Source: Legionella quinlivanii
Lineage (GTDB): Bacteria > Pseudomonadota > Gammaproteobacteria > Legionellales > Legionellaceae
Direction: 5' to 3'
Length of the DNA: 64,000 bases
Assembly (NCBI RefSeq): GCF_003265995.1
Contig: NZ_MVJN01000003.1
Coordinates: forward strand, 310,001-374,000
Positions 44,473 through 52,333 of the stretch are shown here, piece by piece (position 1 is the first letter of the stretch; each line of letters starts with the position of its first letter). A model generated the notes under the pieces. The model was not told the origin of the DNA and did no database searches. It saw nothing but the letters and a program-made list of their open reading frames with translations. A program made the translations under genes and the position numbers.

Positions 44473-45240
44473 ATGTCACTAAAGATGACTTTTCTGGGAA
44501 CAGGCTCTGCATTTACGGTGGGAAGTAATAATTTTCAGTCCAATGTATTGCTTCAATTAAATGGGGAAAGTCTTCTAATTGACGCGGGTTCTGATGTCAG
44601 ATTTGCCCTGTATGATTTAAAGATCGATTACCATGATATCCGCAGCGTTTATATCAGTCATTTGCATAGTGATCATATTGGTGGACTGGAGTGGTTTGCT
44701 TTAAGTACTTTTTTCGATGCGCGGTATCAGGGCAAGCCCAACCTGTTTGTTTCTGATAGTGTTGTGGGCGATCTCTGGTCAAAGTCTTTGGCAGGGGGCT
44801 TAAGCACCCTGCCCAATCAGCGAGCCAGTTTACAGACTTATTTCAATGTTCACTCGATCAATAAATATGGAACGTTTGTCTGGGAAGGGATCACGTTCAA
44901 ATTAATACAAATGATCCACGTATTTAATGATTATTCTCTAATGCCGTGTTTTGGATTGATGTTTGAATACAATTCAAAAAAAATTTTTTTTACTGCTGAT
45001 ACCCAGTATGTGCCGGATCAGATGATGCTTTTCTATAAAGAAGCCGATGTTATTTTTCATGATTGTGAAACACAGAATTTTCCCAGTGGTGTGCATGCTC
45101 ATTATAAGGAGCTGGTAACTATTCCTCCGGAACTTAAAAAGAAAATCTGGTTATATCATTACAATCCCGGTCAATTACCGGATGCCAAAAAAGATGGGTT
45201 TTTGGGATTCGTGGCCAGAGGCCAATCCTTTATTTTTTGA
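44473..45240 (+). CDS. MBL-fold metallohydrolase (RNase Z / phosphodiesterase-like)
   Basis: This 255-aa cytosolic metallo-beta-lactamase-fold hydrolase has HLHSDH (His 63, His 65, Asp 67, His 68) as the metal motif, FTADTQY with the bridging Asp, and later His in HDCETQ, GVHAHYKEL and WLYHYNPG. The LGTGSAFT opening and overall length resemble the RNase Z/ElaC and class II cAMP-phosphodiesterase-like groups, but the long RNase Z exosite arm is absent. In a run with a cyclase-like and a cNMP-binding-like gene, a cyclic-nucleotide phosphodiesterase role is an attractive inference, not a demonstration. It is followed by the family B repeat. Confidence 0.85.
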   Translation: MSLKMTFLGTGSAFTVGSNNFQSNVLLQLNGESLLIDAGSDVRFALYDLKIDYHDIRSVYISHLHSDHIGGLEWFALSTFFDARYQGKPNLFVSDSVVGDLWSKSLAGGLSTLPNQRASLQTYFNVHSINKYGTFVWEGITFKLIQMIHVFNDYSLMPCFGLMFEYNSKKIFFTADTQYVPDQMMLFYKEADVIFHDCETQNFPSGVHAHYKELVTIPPELKKKIWLYHYNPGQLPDAKKDGFLGFVARGQSFIF

Positions 45241-45244
45241 CGTT

Positions 45245-45388
45245 AATTAATTGTAACTCCCCAGGTTGTGGATCGTCGCAACGTCATCCTGAACGCAGTG
45301 AAGGATCTCCTGAATCTGGCTCAGTTCCAAGCAGTTTGAGATCCTTCACTACGCTCAGGATGACGAACCTGGAGAGTTACAATTAATT
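45245..45388. repeat. Family B inverted-repeat element (MITE-like)
   Basis: This 144-bp element has 23-nt terminal arms (45245-45267 and 45366-45388, ending AATTAATTGTAACT on each strand) with one mismatch, and an inner pair of arms carrying CGTCATCCTGA and GTGAAGGATCTC on both strands. It separates the MBL gene from the kinase-like gene. A related element with different ends is at 61422. No transposase is nearby. Confidence 0.85.
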
Positions 45389-45426
45389 TATTATCAGTTG
45401 CTAATAATTTCTTAAGTTTTTTTTTC

Positions 45427-45432
45427 TATAAT
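45427..45432 (+). promoter_or_regulatory. -10 element before the kinase-like gene
   Basis: A perfect TATAAT. Transcription would start near 45438, too close to the ATG at 45440 for a ribosome-binding site, so the ATG at 45464 (after AAAGG at about 45446) is the better start. A TTGCTA at 45398 is too far (23 nt) to be a standard -35. Confidence 0.35.
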
Positions 45433-45463
45433 TAGGATAATGTTTCAAAGGTTTGTCCTTATT

Positions 45464-47659
45464 ATGCCTCCTATATTGCCCGTTTTTGATGGTTATGACA
45501 AAGAGCCTTCGAGCTCTTCATATCTATTGCAAAACTGGCATTTTCTCAGTGGAAAAAGCGGCGGTGCAAATGATGGCGGCAAGCATGGCGGCTTGTACCA
45601 GGTTAAATCAGAAGAGCAGCAAGACGTCTTGGTGTATCTAAAAAAAGACCCGCAGGAAGACAAGAATATCTGTGAAGTGTTTGCCAGTCAGCTAATGCGC
45701 TTCATTGCAGAGGAAACCGGCGAAAATCCAGACATTATTGCCAATGTGGATTATGTACCGACCCAGAATGAAGGTGTGTACATCGCTTCCAACGTATTCA
45801 CCGGGTACCGTGATTTATTTTTAGATGCTCATCTTGCCTATAATTTGCCTACAGATAAGCCGCTAAGGGCTCAGGTGCCCAATTGGGAGACCTTACCCAA
45901 TCAGCGTCCTTCCTATTTTCAGCACGATGAAGCCATTGATGTCATGATTCAATCGGGTCGTTATCGTGATTTAACCGTAGGCCTGGCTCTAAGAGCTATT
46001 CCAGACGATCCTGATCTGCACTATGAAAATATTGGCGCTGTTCCCATAAAGCGTTCAGGTTCAGAAAATTATCTCCCTATTATTACGAATGGCCGTTACG
46101 AAGGTTTCGTACTTTGGACTAAGGTTCCCGATAACTCTAAAGACTATGAACCAGTAAAAATTGGCTCTCAGATTTATTATAAGCAACAGGTTCATCAATA
46201 TAATGCTGAGGCCCAGGAGCTACAGCCGGTTGAAGGCATGTCTAATCTTGAAACTCTTTCAGATAAAGTTATTGAATACTGTGTCGAGGCGCAGGGCAAG
46301 CTATTCATTATTCCTGCAAAAAATAATACGCGTGCCGCGCATATTGATTTTGGCGGGGCTTTGGGTGATTTTCGTTTGCTCAACCGCCATTTGGATGGAA
46401 AAATTCATGTCAACAAGCTCCTGGATTTAATCCGTTACCGTCCTTCGCGTCATGGGCCGCCGGCTTATCATAAAAAATTGCCCGTCGCCTTGACGGAAGG
46501 CAATGAATTTTTCCATGTTTTAGCTCGATTCTCAACGGTCGATACAAACAAGTTGAATGATAAAATCACAGCCGAAATCGACAGAGCAATCGATGTCTAT
46601 AAAGATAAACCCGACATCCTGATTTCATTTGCCAAACGGGTTGGGGCTCCTGTACCAGGAGATGCCAGGAATAATCTGGCCGCATTAGGTGATTCACTAA
46701 AGACATTTATTCTGGAGAATATGATTTCAAAACAGGAGCATGCAAAAACTCTGTTTTTAAATCATTTTTGCCGGCTACAGCGCTCCGATCAGGTTAATCT
46801 GCTTAATATTCTGCAAGCAGATGTCAGCCGCCTGCCATTAAAGCGTGATCAGATCTTACATGCTTTCTACCAGAATATATGGCAGGAAAATGAAAAGCTG
46901 TTTGTCGCTCTGCAACAGATTGATGAACTGATGCTACCCAGTGAAATCTGGACGCAGAAGAATGCCCAGACCCAGGAACAATTACTGGTCATTGGCACCC
47001 GATTGGATGAATTTAAATCTGTTCTTCATAGCCGTTTATGTAATGCTTATTTTAAAGACAATCTTGAAAGTGAATCAACACGAATTGGTGAAATCGTTGC
47101 AGAGACCGCAAAGTTAATGTCGGCTTTCAGAGTACAGTATGACAAAGTCAACGATCCTCGCCTGGCCCCCGAAGTACGTCTCGCAGCTATTGACGAATTC
47201 ATTGACTCAGTGAAGAAGTTTGAGAAAGAAACTATCAAACCCAGTGGAAAACAGCAATTTGCCATCGCTGCCAGTGTATTGGTGGGAGCTTTATTGGGAG
47301 CTCTTATCGGTGCGGCCGTCGGTTTAGTGACCGGGGCGCTGGTGGGGACTCTGGTAGGGCATGTGGCTGGAGGGCTCGCTGGAGCCAGTGTTGGCAGTGT
47401 GGTCGGTGCTGTCAAAGGCGCAGGCTTGGGAACAGCGATTGCGATGGGAGTCGCTGCATTGTTTTTTGGCAGTGCCGCCGCCTTTGGCGGAGGGGCTGCA
47501 GGACGTACTCTTTTCTTTAGTAAAACGCAGCAAGCTGCTGTCGATTTATCACAAACCACGCAAGCGCTCTTATTTCAGCAAAAGAAAGCAATTCTTGAAA
47601 ATCTCAAAGAAAAGGAATTCCCGGAAGATCCGATAGTAACGCCTGGTGCCTGCACTTAA
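45464..47659 (+). CDS. PI3/4-kinase-like domain protein with C-terminal glycine-zipper membrane segment; effector candidate
   Basis: This 731-aa protein (from ATG 45464) has no signal peptide. The N-terminal ~310 residues resemble the atypical lipid-kinase fold of Legionella effectors such as LepB: a Gly-rich start (GKSGGANDGGKHGG), a candidate ATP lysine in VLVYLKKDP, the catalytic-loop-like DLHYEN (Asp 184, Asn 189) and an activation motif HIDFGG (Asp 295), matching the PI3-kinase HIDFG. A helical middle (about 330-600) follows, then an ~85-residue Gly/Ala-rich glycine-zipper region (about 605-690) with strong membrane character. Kinase activity on phosphoinositide or protein is inference from these motifs. 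Dot/Icm export is likely from architecture and context. Confidence 0.6.
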   Translation: MPPILPVFDGYDKEPSSSSYLLQNWHFLSGKSGGANDGGKHGGLYQVKSEEQQDVLVYLKKDPQEDKNICEVFASQLMRFIAEETGENPDIIANVDYVPTQNEGVYIASNVFTGYRDLFLDAHLAYNLPTDKPLRAQVPNWETLPNQRPSYFQHDEAIDVMIQSGRYRDLTVGLALRAIPDDPDLHYENIGAVPIKRSGSENYLPIITNGRYEGFVLWTKVPDNSKDYEPVKIGSQIYYKQQVHQYNAEAQELQPVEGMSNLETLSDKVIEYCVEAQGKLFIIPAKNNTRAAHIDFGGALGDFRLLNRHLDGKIHVNKLLDLIRYRPSRHGPPAYHKKLPVALTEGNEFFHVLARFSTVDTNKLNDKITAEIDRAIDVYKDKPDILISFAKRVGAPVPGDARNNLAALGDSLKTFILENMISKQEHAKTLFLNHFCRLQRSDQVNLLNILQADVSRLPLKRDQILHAFYQNIWQENEKLFVALQQIDELMLPSEIWTQKNAQTQEQLLVIGTRLDEFKSVLHSRLCNAYFKDNLESESTRIGEIVAETAKLMSAFRVQYDKVNDPRLAPEVRLAAIDEFIDSVKKFEKETIKPSGKQQFAIAASVLVGALLGALIGAAVGLVTGALVGTLVGHVAGGLAGASVGSVVGAVKGAGLGTAIAMGVAALFFGSAAAFGGGAAGRTLFFSKTQQAAVDLSQTTQALLFQQKKAILENLKEKEFPEDPIVTPGACT

Positions 47660-47759
47660 TTCGCAATAGGAACACAGCTCTTCTGCACCTGACTTGACTA
47701 GGTATTATGATTGCGTACTCTATATTACTAGTTACAGAGCATAATTAAAAAGGGCAGAA

Positions 47760-48503
47760 ATGAAAAATACTCCAATTAAAAAAGCGGTTTTGTATCGAAT
47801 GGTGATGGAACATCATGTCTGTCCTTACGGCCTTAAAGCGAAAGATTTGTTAAAACGTCAAGGTTATGAAGTTGAAGACAATTATTTAACAACGCGTGAG
47901 CAAGTCGATGCCTTCAAGCGCGAACATAATGTAAGCACCACGCCTCAAACGTTCATTAATGGTAAGCGAATAGGTGGTTATGACGATTTGCGAGCATACT
48001 TTGGAAAGAAATTAAAAGATCCAAAAGAAAAAAGCTATCGCCCTGTTATTGCACTTTTTGCAGTAACGGCACTCATGGCAATGGCAATGAGTTACGCTAG
48101 CTTTACTAATCCGTTTACGCCACATGCCCTGGGCTGGTTTATCGCTTTTAGCATGTCAATCCTTGCTTTGTTGAAACTACAGAATATCGAAAGCTTCTCC
48201 ACCATGTTTTTGAACTATGATCTATTGGCTAAACGCTGGGTTCCCTACAGTTATATCTATCCATTTGCAGAGGGCCTTGCAGGGATATTAATGATTGCAG
48301 GCGCTTTAAACTGGCTTTCTGTTCCAATTGCTTTATTTATTGGAACTGTAGGGGCTGTTTCAGTATTTAAGGCGGTATATATCGACAAACGTGAACTTAA
48401 ATGCGCCTGTGTGGGCGGTGACAGTAAGGTACCTTTGGGGTTTATTTCGCTCACTGAAAACTTAATGATGATTGGAATGGCTTTATTTATGCTAATTATG
48501 TAA
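47760..48503 (+). CDS. Glutaredoxin domain fused to a MauE/DoxX-like membrane domain
   Basis: This 247-aa protein joins a glutaredoxin fold (residues 5-85, active site CPYG at 21-24, cis-Pro in STTPQTFING and the GGYDDL glutathione motif) to a four-helix membrane domain of MauE/DoxX type (95-245). The membrane part has CACVGG near residue 215 followed by PLGFISLTENLMM, a MauE hallmark. The glutaredoxin precedes the first helix, so it should be cytosolic if the N-terminus is inside. The arrangement suggests electron transfer between glutathione and a membrane disulfide or quinone system (inference). It is monocistronic. Confidence 0.85.
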   Translation: MKNTPIKKAVLYRMVMEHHVCPYGLKAKDLLKRQGYEVEDNYLTTREQVDAFKREHNVSTTPQTFINGKRIGGYDDLRAYFGKKLKDPKEKSYRPVIALFAVTALMAMAMSYASFTNPFTPHALGWFIAFSMSILALLKLQNIESFSTMFLNYDLLAKRWVPYSYIYPFAEGLAGILMIAGALNWLSVPIALFIGTVGAVSVFKAVYIDKRELKCACVGGDSKVPLGFISLTENLMMIGMALFMLIM

Positions 48504-48516
48504 TTCACCATAAGAA

Positions 48517-48643
48517 TTATATATTAAACTGTCATCCCCGCGAAAGGCGGGGATCCATCTCTGAGCTCGCTATAATGCCAATTGAGGAATGGATTCCCGC
48601 CTTCGCGGGAAAGACAAAATTTCCTTAACTTAATGGCAGTGAG
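48517..48643. repeat. Dispersed repeat family A, copy 3
   Basis: The same element and orientation as copy 1, slightly shorter at the left end (ATTATATATTAAACTGTCAT) and ending TTAATGGCAGTGAG. It lies between the convergent ends of the glutaredoxin-fusion and O-antigen ligase genes, 14 bases after the former's stop. Confidence 0.9.
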
Positions 48644-48673
48644 GGCTAGGATGAGGATTTATAGAGAAATCCC

Positions 48674-49885
48674 TTAGTGAGTAATCTCTTCCCGGCCCTT
48701 GTTTTGCAAAGACTCTCCTAGACAAAGCGCCATAAAGGCGATAAAAAAGTATCCTGACCCTGAGTAAAAAAGCAGGGAGTCAGAGATATTGCCTACCGCA
48801 AAAACAAGCAATAACGCAAAAGCTGTGAAGCGATATTCTCTCAGACGATTGGCGGCACTGAGCAGTCCCAGATAAAAGGCAGCAAACAGCAGAATACCTG
48901 CCAAACCAAATTCAACAGCAATCAGCCAGTATTGGCTATGGGGTTCCAGTAACCGCCGATCCCAGGAAGGGACTGGCTTATGAATTTTAAATTCATAAGT
49001 AAAGCTTGCGGTTCCATTACCAAATAATGGATGTTGTTTGAATAATTGTTTGGCGAAGTTATGAAACTGTAAGCGATAGCCTACCGACGTATCTTTATAG
49101 GCGTGGTAATAATCAAGTTCCGCTTTCACCTGGTGTATGCCGAAATTCATTGCCGGGCTTAATTTATAACATACAGCAAATAATGCCAGAATCAGAGTAA
49201 TCGCTATCAGGGCCTGTTTTCTGCTAAAAAGCTGGCAGGCAAGAGTCGTCATCAAAAGAAAATAAATCACATAGCCGGTGCGGCCTGTGCTTATAAAAAG
49301 GACCTGGTAAGTGCATAGCAGGTAAACCAGGGCATAGGCATAGCGGGCTGTTGTTTTGCCTTGAAAAAAATAATAAGCGGACAGGTAGGCCGCAAAAGAC
49401 ATCATAATGCCGGTCATGATGTGGTTACGGAAAATCGCATCCGCATTCACCTGGCCGCCCGGAATGATATTTTTGGATTGTAAAATGGATAAAATGCAGG
49501 TTAAAAGCATTCCTGCAAGAAAGGCATGTACCGCTTTTCGGCGGGTGTCCGCTTCCATAAATCCCAGAGTTAATAAAGGCAAATAGACGAATTTACTGTA
49601 TTTTTCAATAACCAGCCATTTTTCTCCCCAGCTTGCAGGGCTCCAAAAACTGGCCGTCAGTGCCAGAAAAAACAGGGATAGGGCAAGCAGGCTCCAGGGT
49701 TTACGAAATATGGCAGCCAGATTATCACGGTAACAGGGAGTAAAAATAATTGAAAGAACAGCCAGTCCCAGGAAGATACTCTTTGCTGTTGAACTTAAGG
49801 GTTCAACAAAGAATAAGCCAATCAAAAAAAACGGCGCCAGATTATAGGTCGACAGTCTCTGCCAGGTAGCTTGCAAGGTTTGCAT
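48674..49885 (-). CDS. O-antigen ligase family protein (Wzy_C)
   Basis: This 403-aa multi-pass inner-membrane protein has about 11-12 hydrophobic segments and a large loop between residues 230 and 320. The loop motif LFGNGTASFTYEF and the conserved EPHSQYWLIAVEFGLAG, with the catalytic-type His, place it in the Wzy_C family (WaaL ligases or Wzy polymerases). WaaL would move O-antigen from undecaprenyl-PP to lipid A-core in the periplasm; which of the two it is cannot be decided alone. Other LPS genes are not adjacent. Confidence 0.87.
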   Translation of the reverse strand: MQTLQATWQRLSTYNLAPFFLIGLFFVEPLSSTAKSIFLGLAVLSIIFTPCYRDNLAAIFRKPWSLLALSLFFLALTASFWSPASWGEKWLVIEKYSKFVYLPLLTLGFMEADTRRKAVHAFLAGMLLTCILSILQSKNIIPGGQVNADAIFRNHIMTGIMMSFAAYLSAYYFFQGKTTARYAYALVYLLCTYQVLFISTGRTGYVIYFLLMTTLACQLFSRKQALIAITLILALFAVCYKLSPAMNFGIHQVKAELDYYHAYKDTSVGYRLQFHNFAKQLFKQHPLFGNGTASFTYEFKIHKPVPSWDRRLLEPHSQYWLIAVEFGLAGILLFAAFYLGLLSAANRLREYRFTAFALLLVFAVGNISDSLLFYSGSGYFFIAFMALCLGESLQNKGREEITH

Positions 49886-49956
49886 GGATAGTCATTTCCA
49901 TTGGAAAAGGCTGTATTGTACTCATTTTGAACCGGGAAATCGATAGAGATATTAAA

Positions 49957-49997
49957 GCCCTCTCTCTTGCTTGATTGGCGCTTGCTTGAGAGAGGGC
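49957..49997. terminator. Hairpin downstream of the DUF4142 gene
   Basis: GCCCTCTCTC (49957-49966) pairs exactly with GAGAGAGGGC (49988-49997); the arms extend with TTGCTTG-type partial pairing. It lies seven bases past the stop of the minus-strand gene at 50004. T-runs are short in either direction, so efficiency is uncertain. Confidence 0.5.
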
Positions 49998-50003
49998 AAA
50001 AAC

Positions 50004-50573
50004 TTACTGCAGTGATTGCTGAATCGTCTGAGCTTGTTGCAGGTGCTGACTGACGTGAGCGCGTGTTCTTTCCAAATGAGCGCGCAGCATCGGATTAACA
50101 GCCTGTTGCATTAATTTATTATCAATCAGCTTTAAAGCGTCTGCATGGCCTTTCACCATTGCAGCTATATAGGCTTTGTCAAAAGCTGGACCATTCAGGC
50201 GTTTTAGCCTGGCAAGTTCGACTCGTCCCTTGTACTTTAAAGTCTGAGCGACGGGGCCATTGATTGGAGTAATTCCTGTGCGTTGTGCAACTGTTTCAGT
50301 GGTTGACAGGTTAGCACCATGTTCTCTTTCCATCATTTGTCCGAAATTCCTGACTGAGGGATTAACCGCTTTTGCTTCTGCGAGCTGTCCTGCTGCTATT
50401 TCATTTTGATTTAATGCAATAAGTCCGGCGATTATTTTTCCATCGGTTGTTTTCTGTGCAGCTGTCATTGGAACAGATGTGCTGTTTTCCAGATAATCTG
50501 TTGAATTCATACTACAGGCTGAACTAAAAATAATTGCACTACTGAGTAACGAGAATTTAATAAAGTTTTGCAT
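50004..50573 (-). CDS. DUF4142 family lipoprotein
   Basis: This 189-aa precursor has a lipobox-like signal (LLSSAIIFSSAC, Cys 20). The mature four-helix bundle has the DUF4142 pattern: GLIALNQNEIAAGQLAEAKA, VRNFGQMMEREHGANLS, and KGHADALKLIDNKLM near the C-terminus. This is a more canonical member than the one at 18533. Function is unknown; such proteins are periplasmic or outer-membrane anchored and often osmotic/stress linked. A hairpin follows its stop. Confidence 0.87.
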   Translation of the reverse strand: MQNFIKFSLLSSAIIFSSACSMNSTDYLENSTSVPMTAAQKTTDGKIIAGLIALNQNEIAAGQLAEAKAVNPSVRNFGQMMEREHGANLSTTETVAQRTGITPINGPVAQTLKYKGRVELARLKRLNGPAFDKAYIAAMVKGHADALKLIDNKLMQQAVNPMLRAHLERTRAHVSQHLQQAQTIQQSLQ

Positions 50574-50667
50574 GATTTGTCCTTGATGATTAATGCAAAT
50601 ATTAAAGCTACCTGATTCTTTGGCAAAAGAATACTAGGGCAATGCACTATTGCCCCAAAGAATCCGG

Positions 50668-52176
50668 TTAAGGGTTTTGAAAAAGATTTAAATGCTGATC
50701 ACCTGCTTCTGATCCAGTAGCTGATTGTGGTTTGCTCAGGCCAGGATGAATGAACTGATTCAGCTTTCCTGCCAAAAGCCACATAATTGCTCCAATAAAG
50801 AGGGTCACCACGCCAATTCCAGCAAACACATTGGTGTAAATGTCCAGGGAGGCTATTCCGGGTTTGACATGTTCTGGCAAGGCGGTCAGCGAGGCGACTG
50901 ATGCGCCGATAAAGCCTGCTACCGAAGAAGTAAGAAACCACATACCCATCACGAAGCCGGCGATTCCGGCAGGCACAAGCTCGGCAACCATTGCTACGCC
51001 CAAAGCAGAAACCAGTAGCTCTCCTGTACTCTGAAAGAAGTAACTGGCAATCAGCCACCAGGATGACACAATGCCATTACCATCATGCGCGAAGCGGGCA
51101 AAATACAAGAGCCCGAAACTCACCCCACAGCAGAGCATGCCCAGGGCGAATTTATAGGGTATGGAAAACGATATGCCCTTGTGATGCAATTTGCCATAAC
51201 CTATTGCCAGCACCGGGCTCATTATAATAATCCAGATAGGATTCAATGCCTGGAAGCTCTGAGGGTCGATACTTAGGCCCAGGAGGCTGGGAACGACATT
51301 ATTCACGGCAAACAAGTTTAAAGAGGTGGGCATTTGCTGATAGAGGGTAAAAAAGACGATAGCTTCCAGCATAAGAATAAATGCCACCAGCATGCGCATA
51401 AACCCGGCTTTTTGTTCGCGGCGCATATAAATAAAATAGATTGCCACGACAAGGGCAGTAACGAGCCACACCAAATCTTTGGCAATATTGACATGCTGCA
51501 AGAGATAGGCGGAGGCTAAGGTGGCAGCAACAATGCTGGCCCCTATAGTGAGCCACTGCCAGAGCGGAATACGTTTAAGCTCCGCTGGTGTATTGATATG
51601 CGCCACATGTTTTCTCTGGAAGAAATAATTAGCCAATCCCAATATCAGGCCTATGAAGCTTGCGAAGTAAGCATAGGAATATCCGTAGCGATTGGCAAAT
51701 ACAGGTCCAATAAATAAGGCAACCGTTGAGCCTAAATTGATTGCCATGTAATAAAGTGTGAAGGCTCCATGAAGGCGCGGATCATTTTCCGTATAGCATT
51801 TCGCAAGCAGGCTGGAAGGATTGGCTTTGAAAAGACCATTTCCAACACAAACCAGACCCAATGCCAGAAAAACAGTCTCGCTATCGGCAAGCGCTAATGA
51901 CAAATAGCCCAGGGAAAGAATAATCAGGCCGAGAATAATAGTGCGCTTCGTGCCAAGCACCTTATCCCCAAGAAAGCCGCCAAAAGCGACCATGCCATAA
52001 ACCAGTGCAGAAAATGCACCAAAAGTATAATAAGAATCAGTCTCGTTAAAACCTAAAAAGCGGATAAAATAAAGTGTTAAAATTCCCTGTACAGTGTAAT
52101 AACCAAAACGCTCCCAAATCTCCAGCATGAAAATCATATGAAAAGCCCGGGGTTGCTTCCGAAACAGTTTCAGCAT
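50668..52176 (-). CDS. Proton-dependent oligopeptide transporter (POT/PTR2 family)
   Basis: This 502-aa major-facilitator protein imports di- and tripeptides with protons. The first helix carries the POT signature ERFGYYTVQGILTLYF near residue 20, followed by FGAFSALVYGMVAFGGFLGD and the conserved YYMAINLGSTVA motif near residue 143. About 14 hydrophobic segments fit the bacterial Dtp/Tpp type. The Pro/Gly and ExxER-type residues are in place. It stands alone. Peptide uptake suits an organism that grows on amino acids. Confidence 0.93.
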   Translation of the reverse strand: MLKLFRKQPRAFHMIFMLEIWERFGYYTVQGILTLYFIRFLGFNETDSYYTFGAFSALVYGMVAFGGFLGDKVLGTKRTIILGLIILSLGYLSLALADSETVFLALGLVCVGNGLFKANPSSLLAKCYTENDPRLHGAFTLYYMAINLGSTVALFIGPVFANRYGYSYAYFASFIGLILGLANYFFQRKHVAHINTPAELKRIPLWQWLTIGASIVAATLASAYLLQHVNIAKDLVWLVTALVVAIYFIYMRREQKAGFMRMLVAFILMLEAIVFFTLYQQMPTSLNLFAVNNVVPSLLGLSIDPQSFQALNPIWIIIMSPVLAIGYGKLHHKGISFSIPYKFALGMLCCGVSFGLLYFARFAHDGNGIVSSWWLIASYFFQSTGELLVSALGVAMVAELVPAGIAGFVMGMWFLTSSVAGFIGASVASLTALPEHVKPGIASLDIYTNVFAGIGVVTLFIGAIMWLLAGKLNQFIHPGLSKPQSATGSEAGDQHLNLFQNP

Positions 52177-52333
52177 GTTGATCAGTCCTTTGCCTAGATT
52201 AATTATGTGAGTGGGTTCGGTATTTCATAACGCTATTTGAACGCACATCTATCTAAGCTATACGAGTTTATCTGAATTTGCAATACGCCACGCAAAGTCA
52301 GAAACAAAGGCGGTTTCAATGCTGACTGCCGTT

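Noticed and set aside
47047-47559. 170-aa antisense frame rich in Ala/Pro/Thr
   Set aside because: It is the reverse complement of the Gly/Ala-rich glycine-zipper region, which automatically yields a long open Ala/Pro frame.
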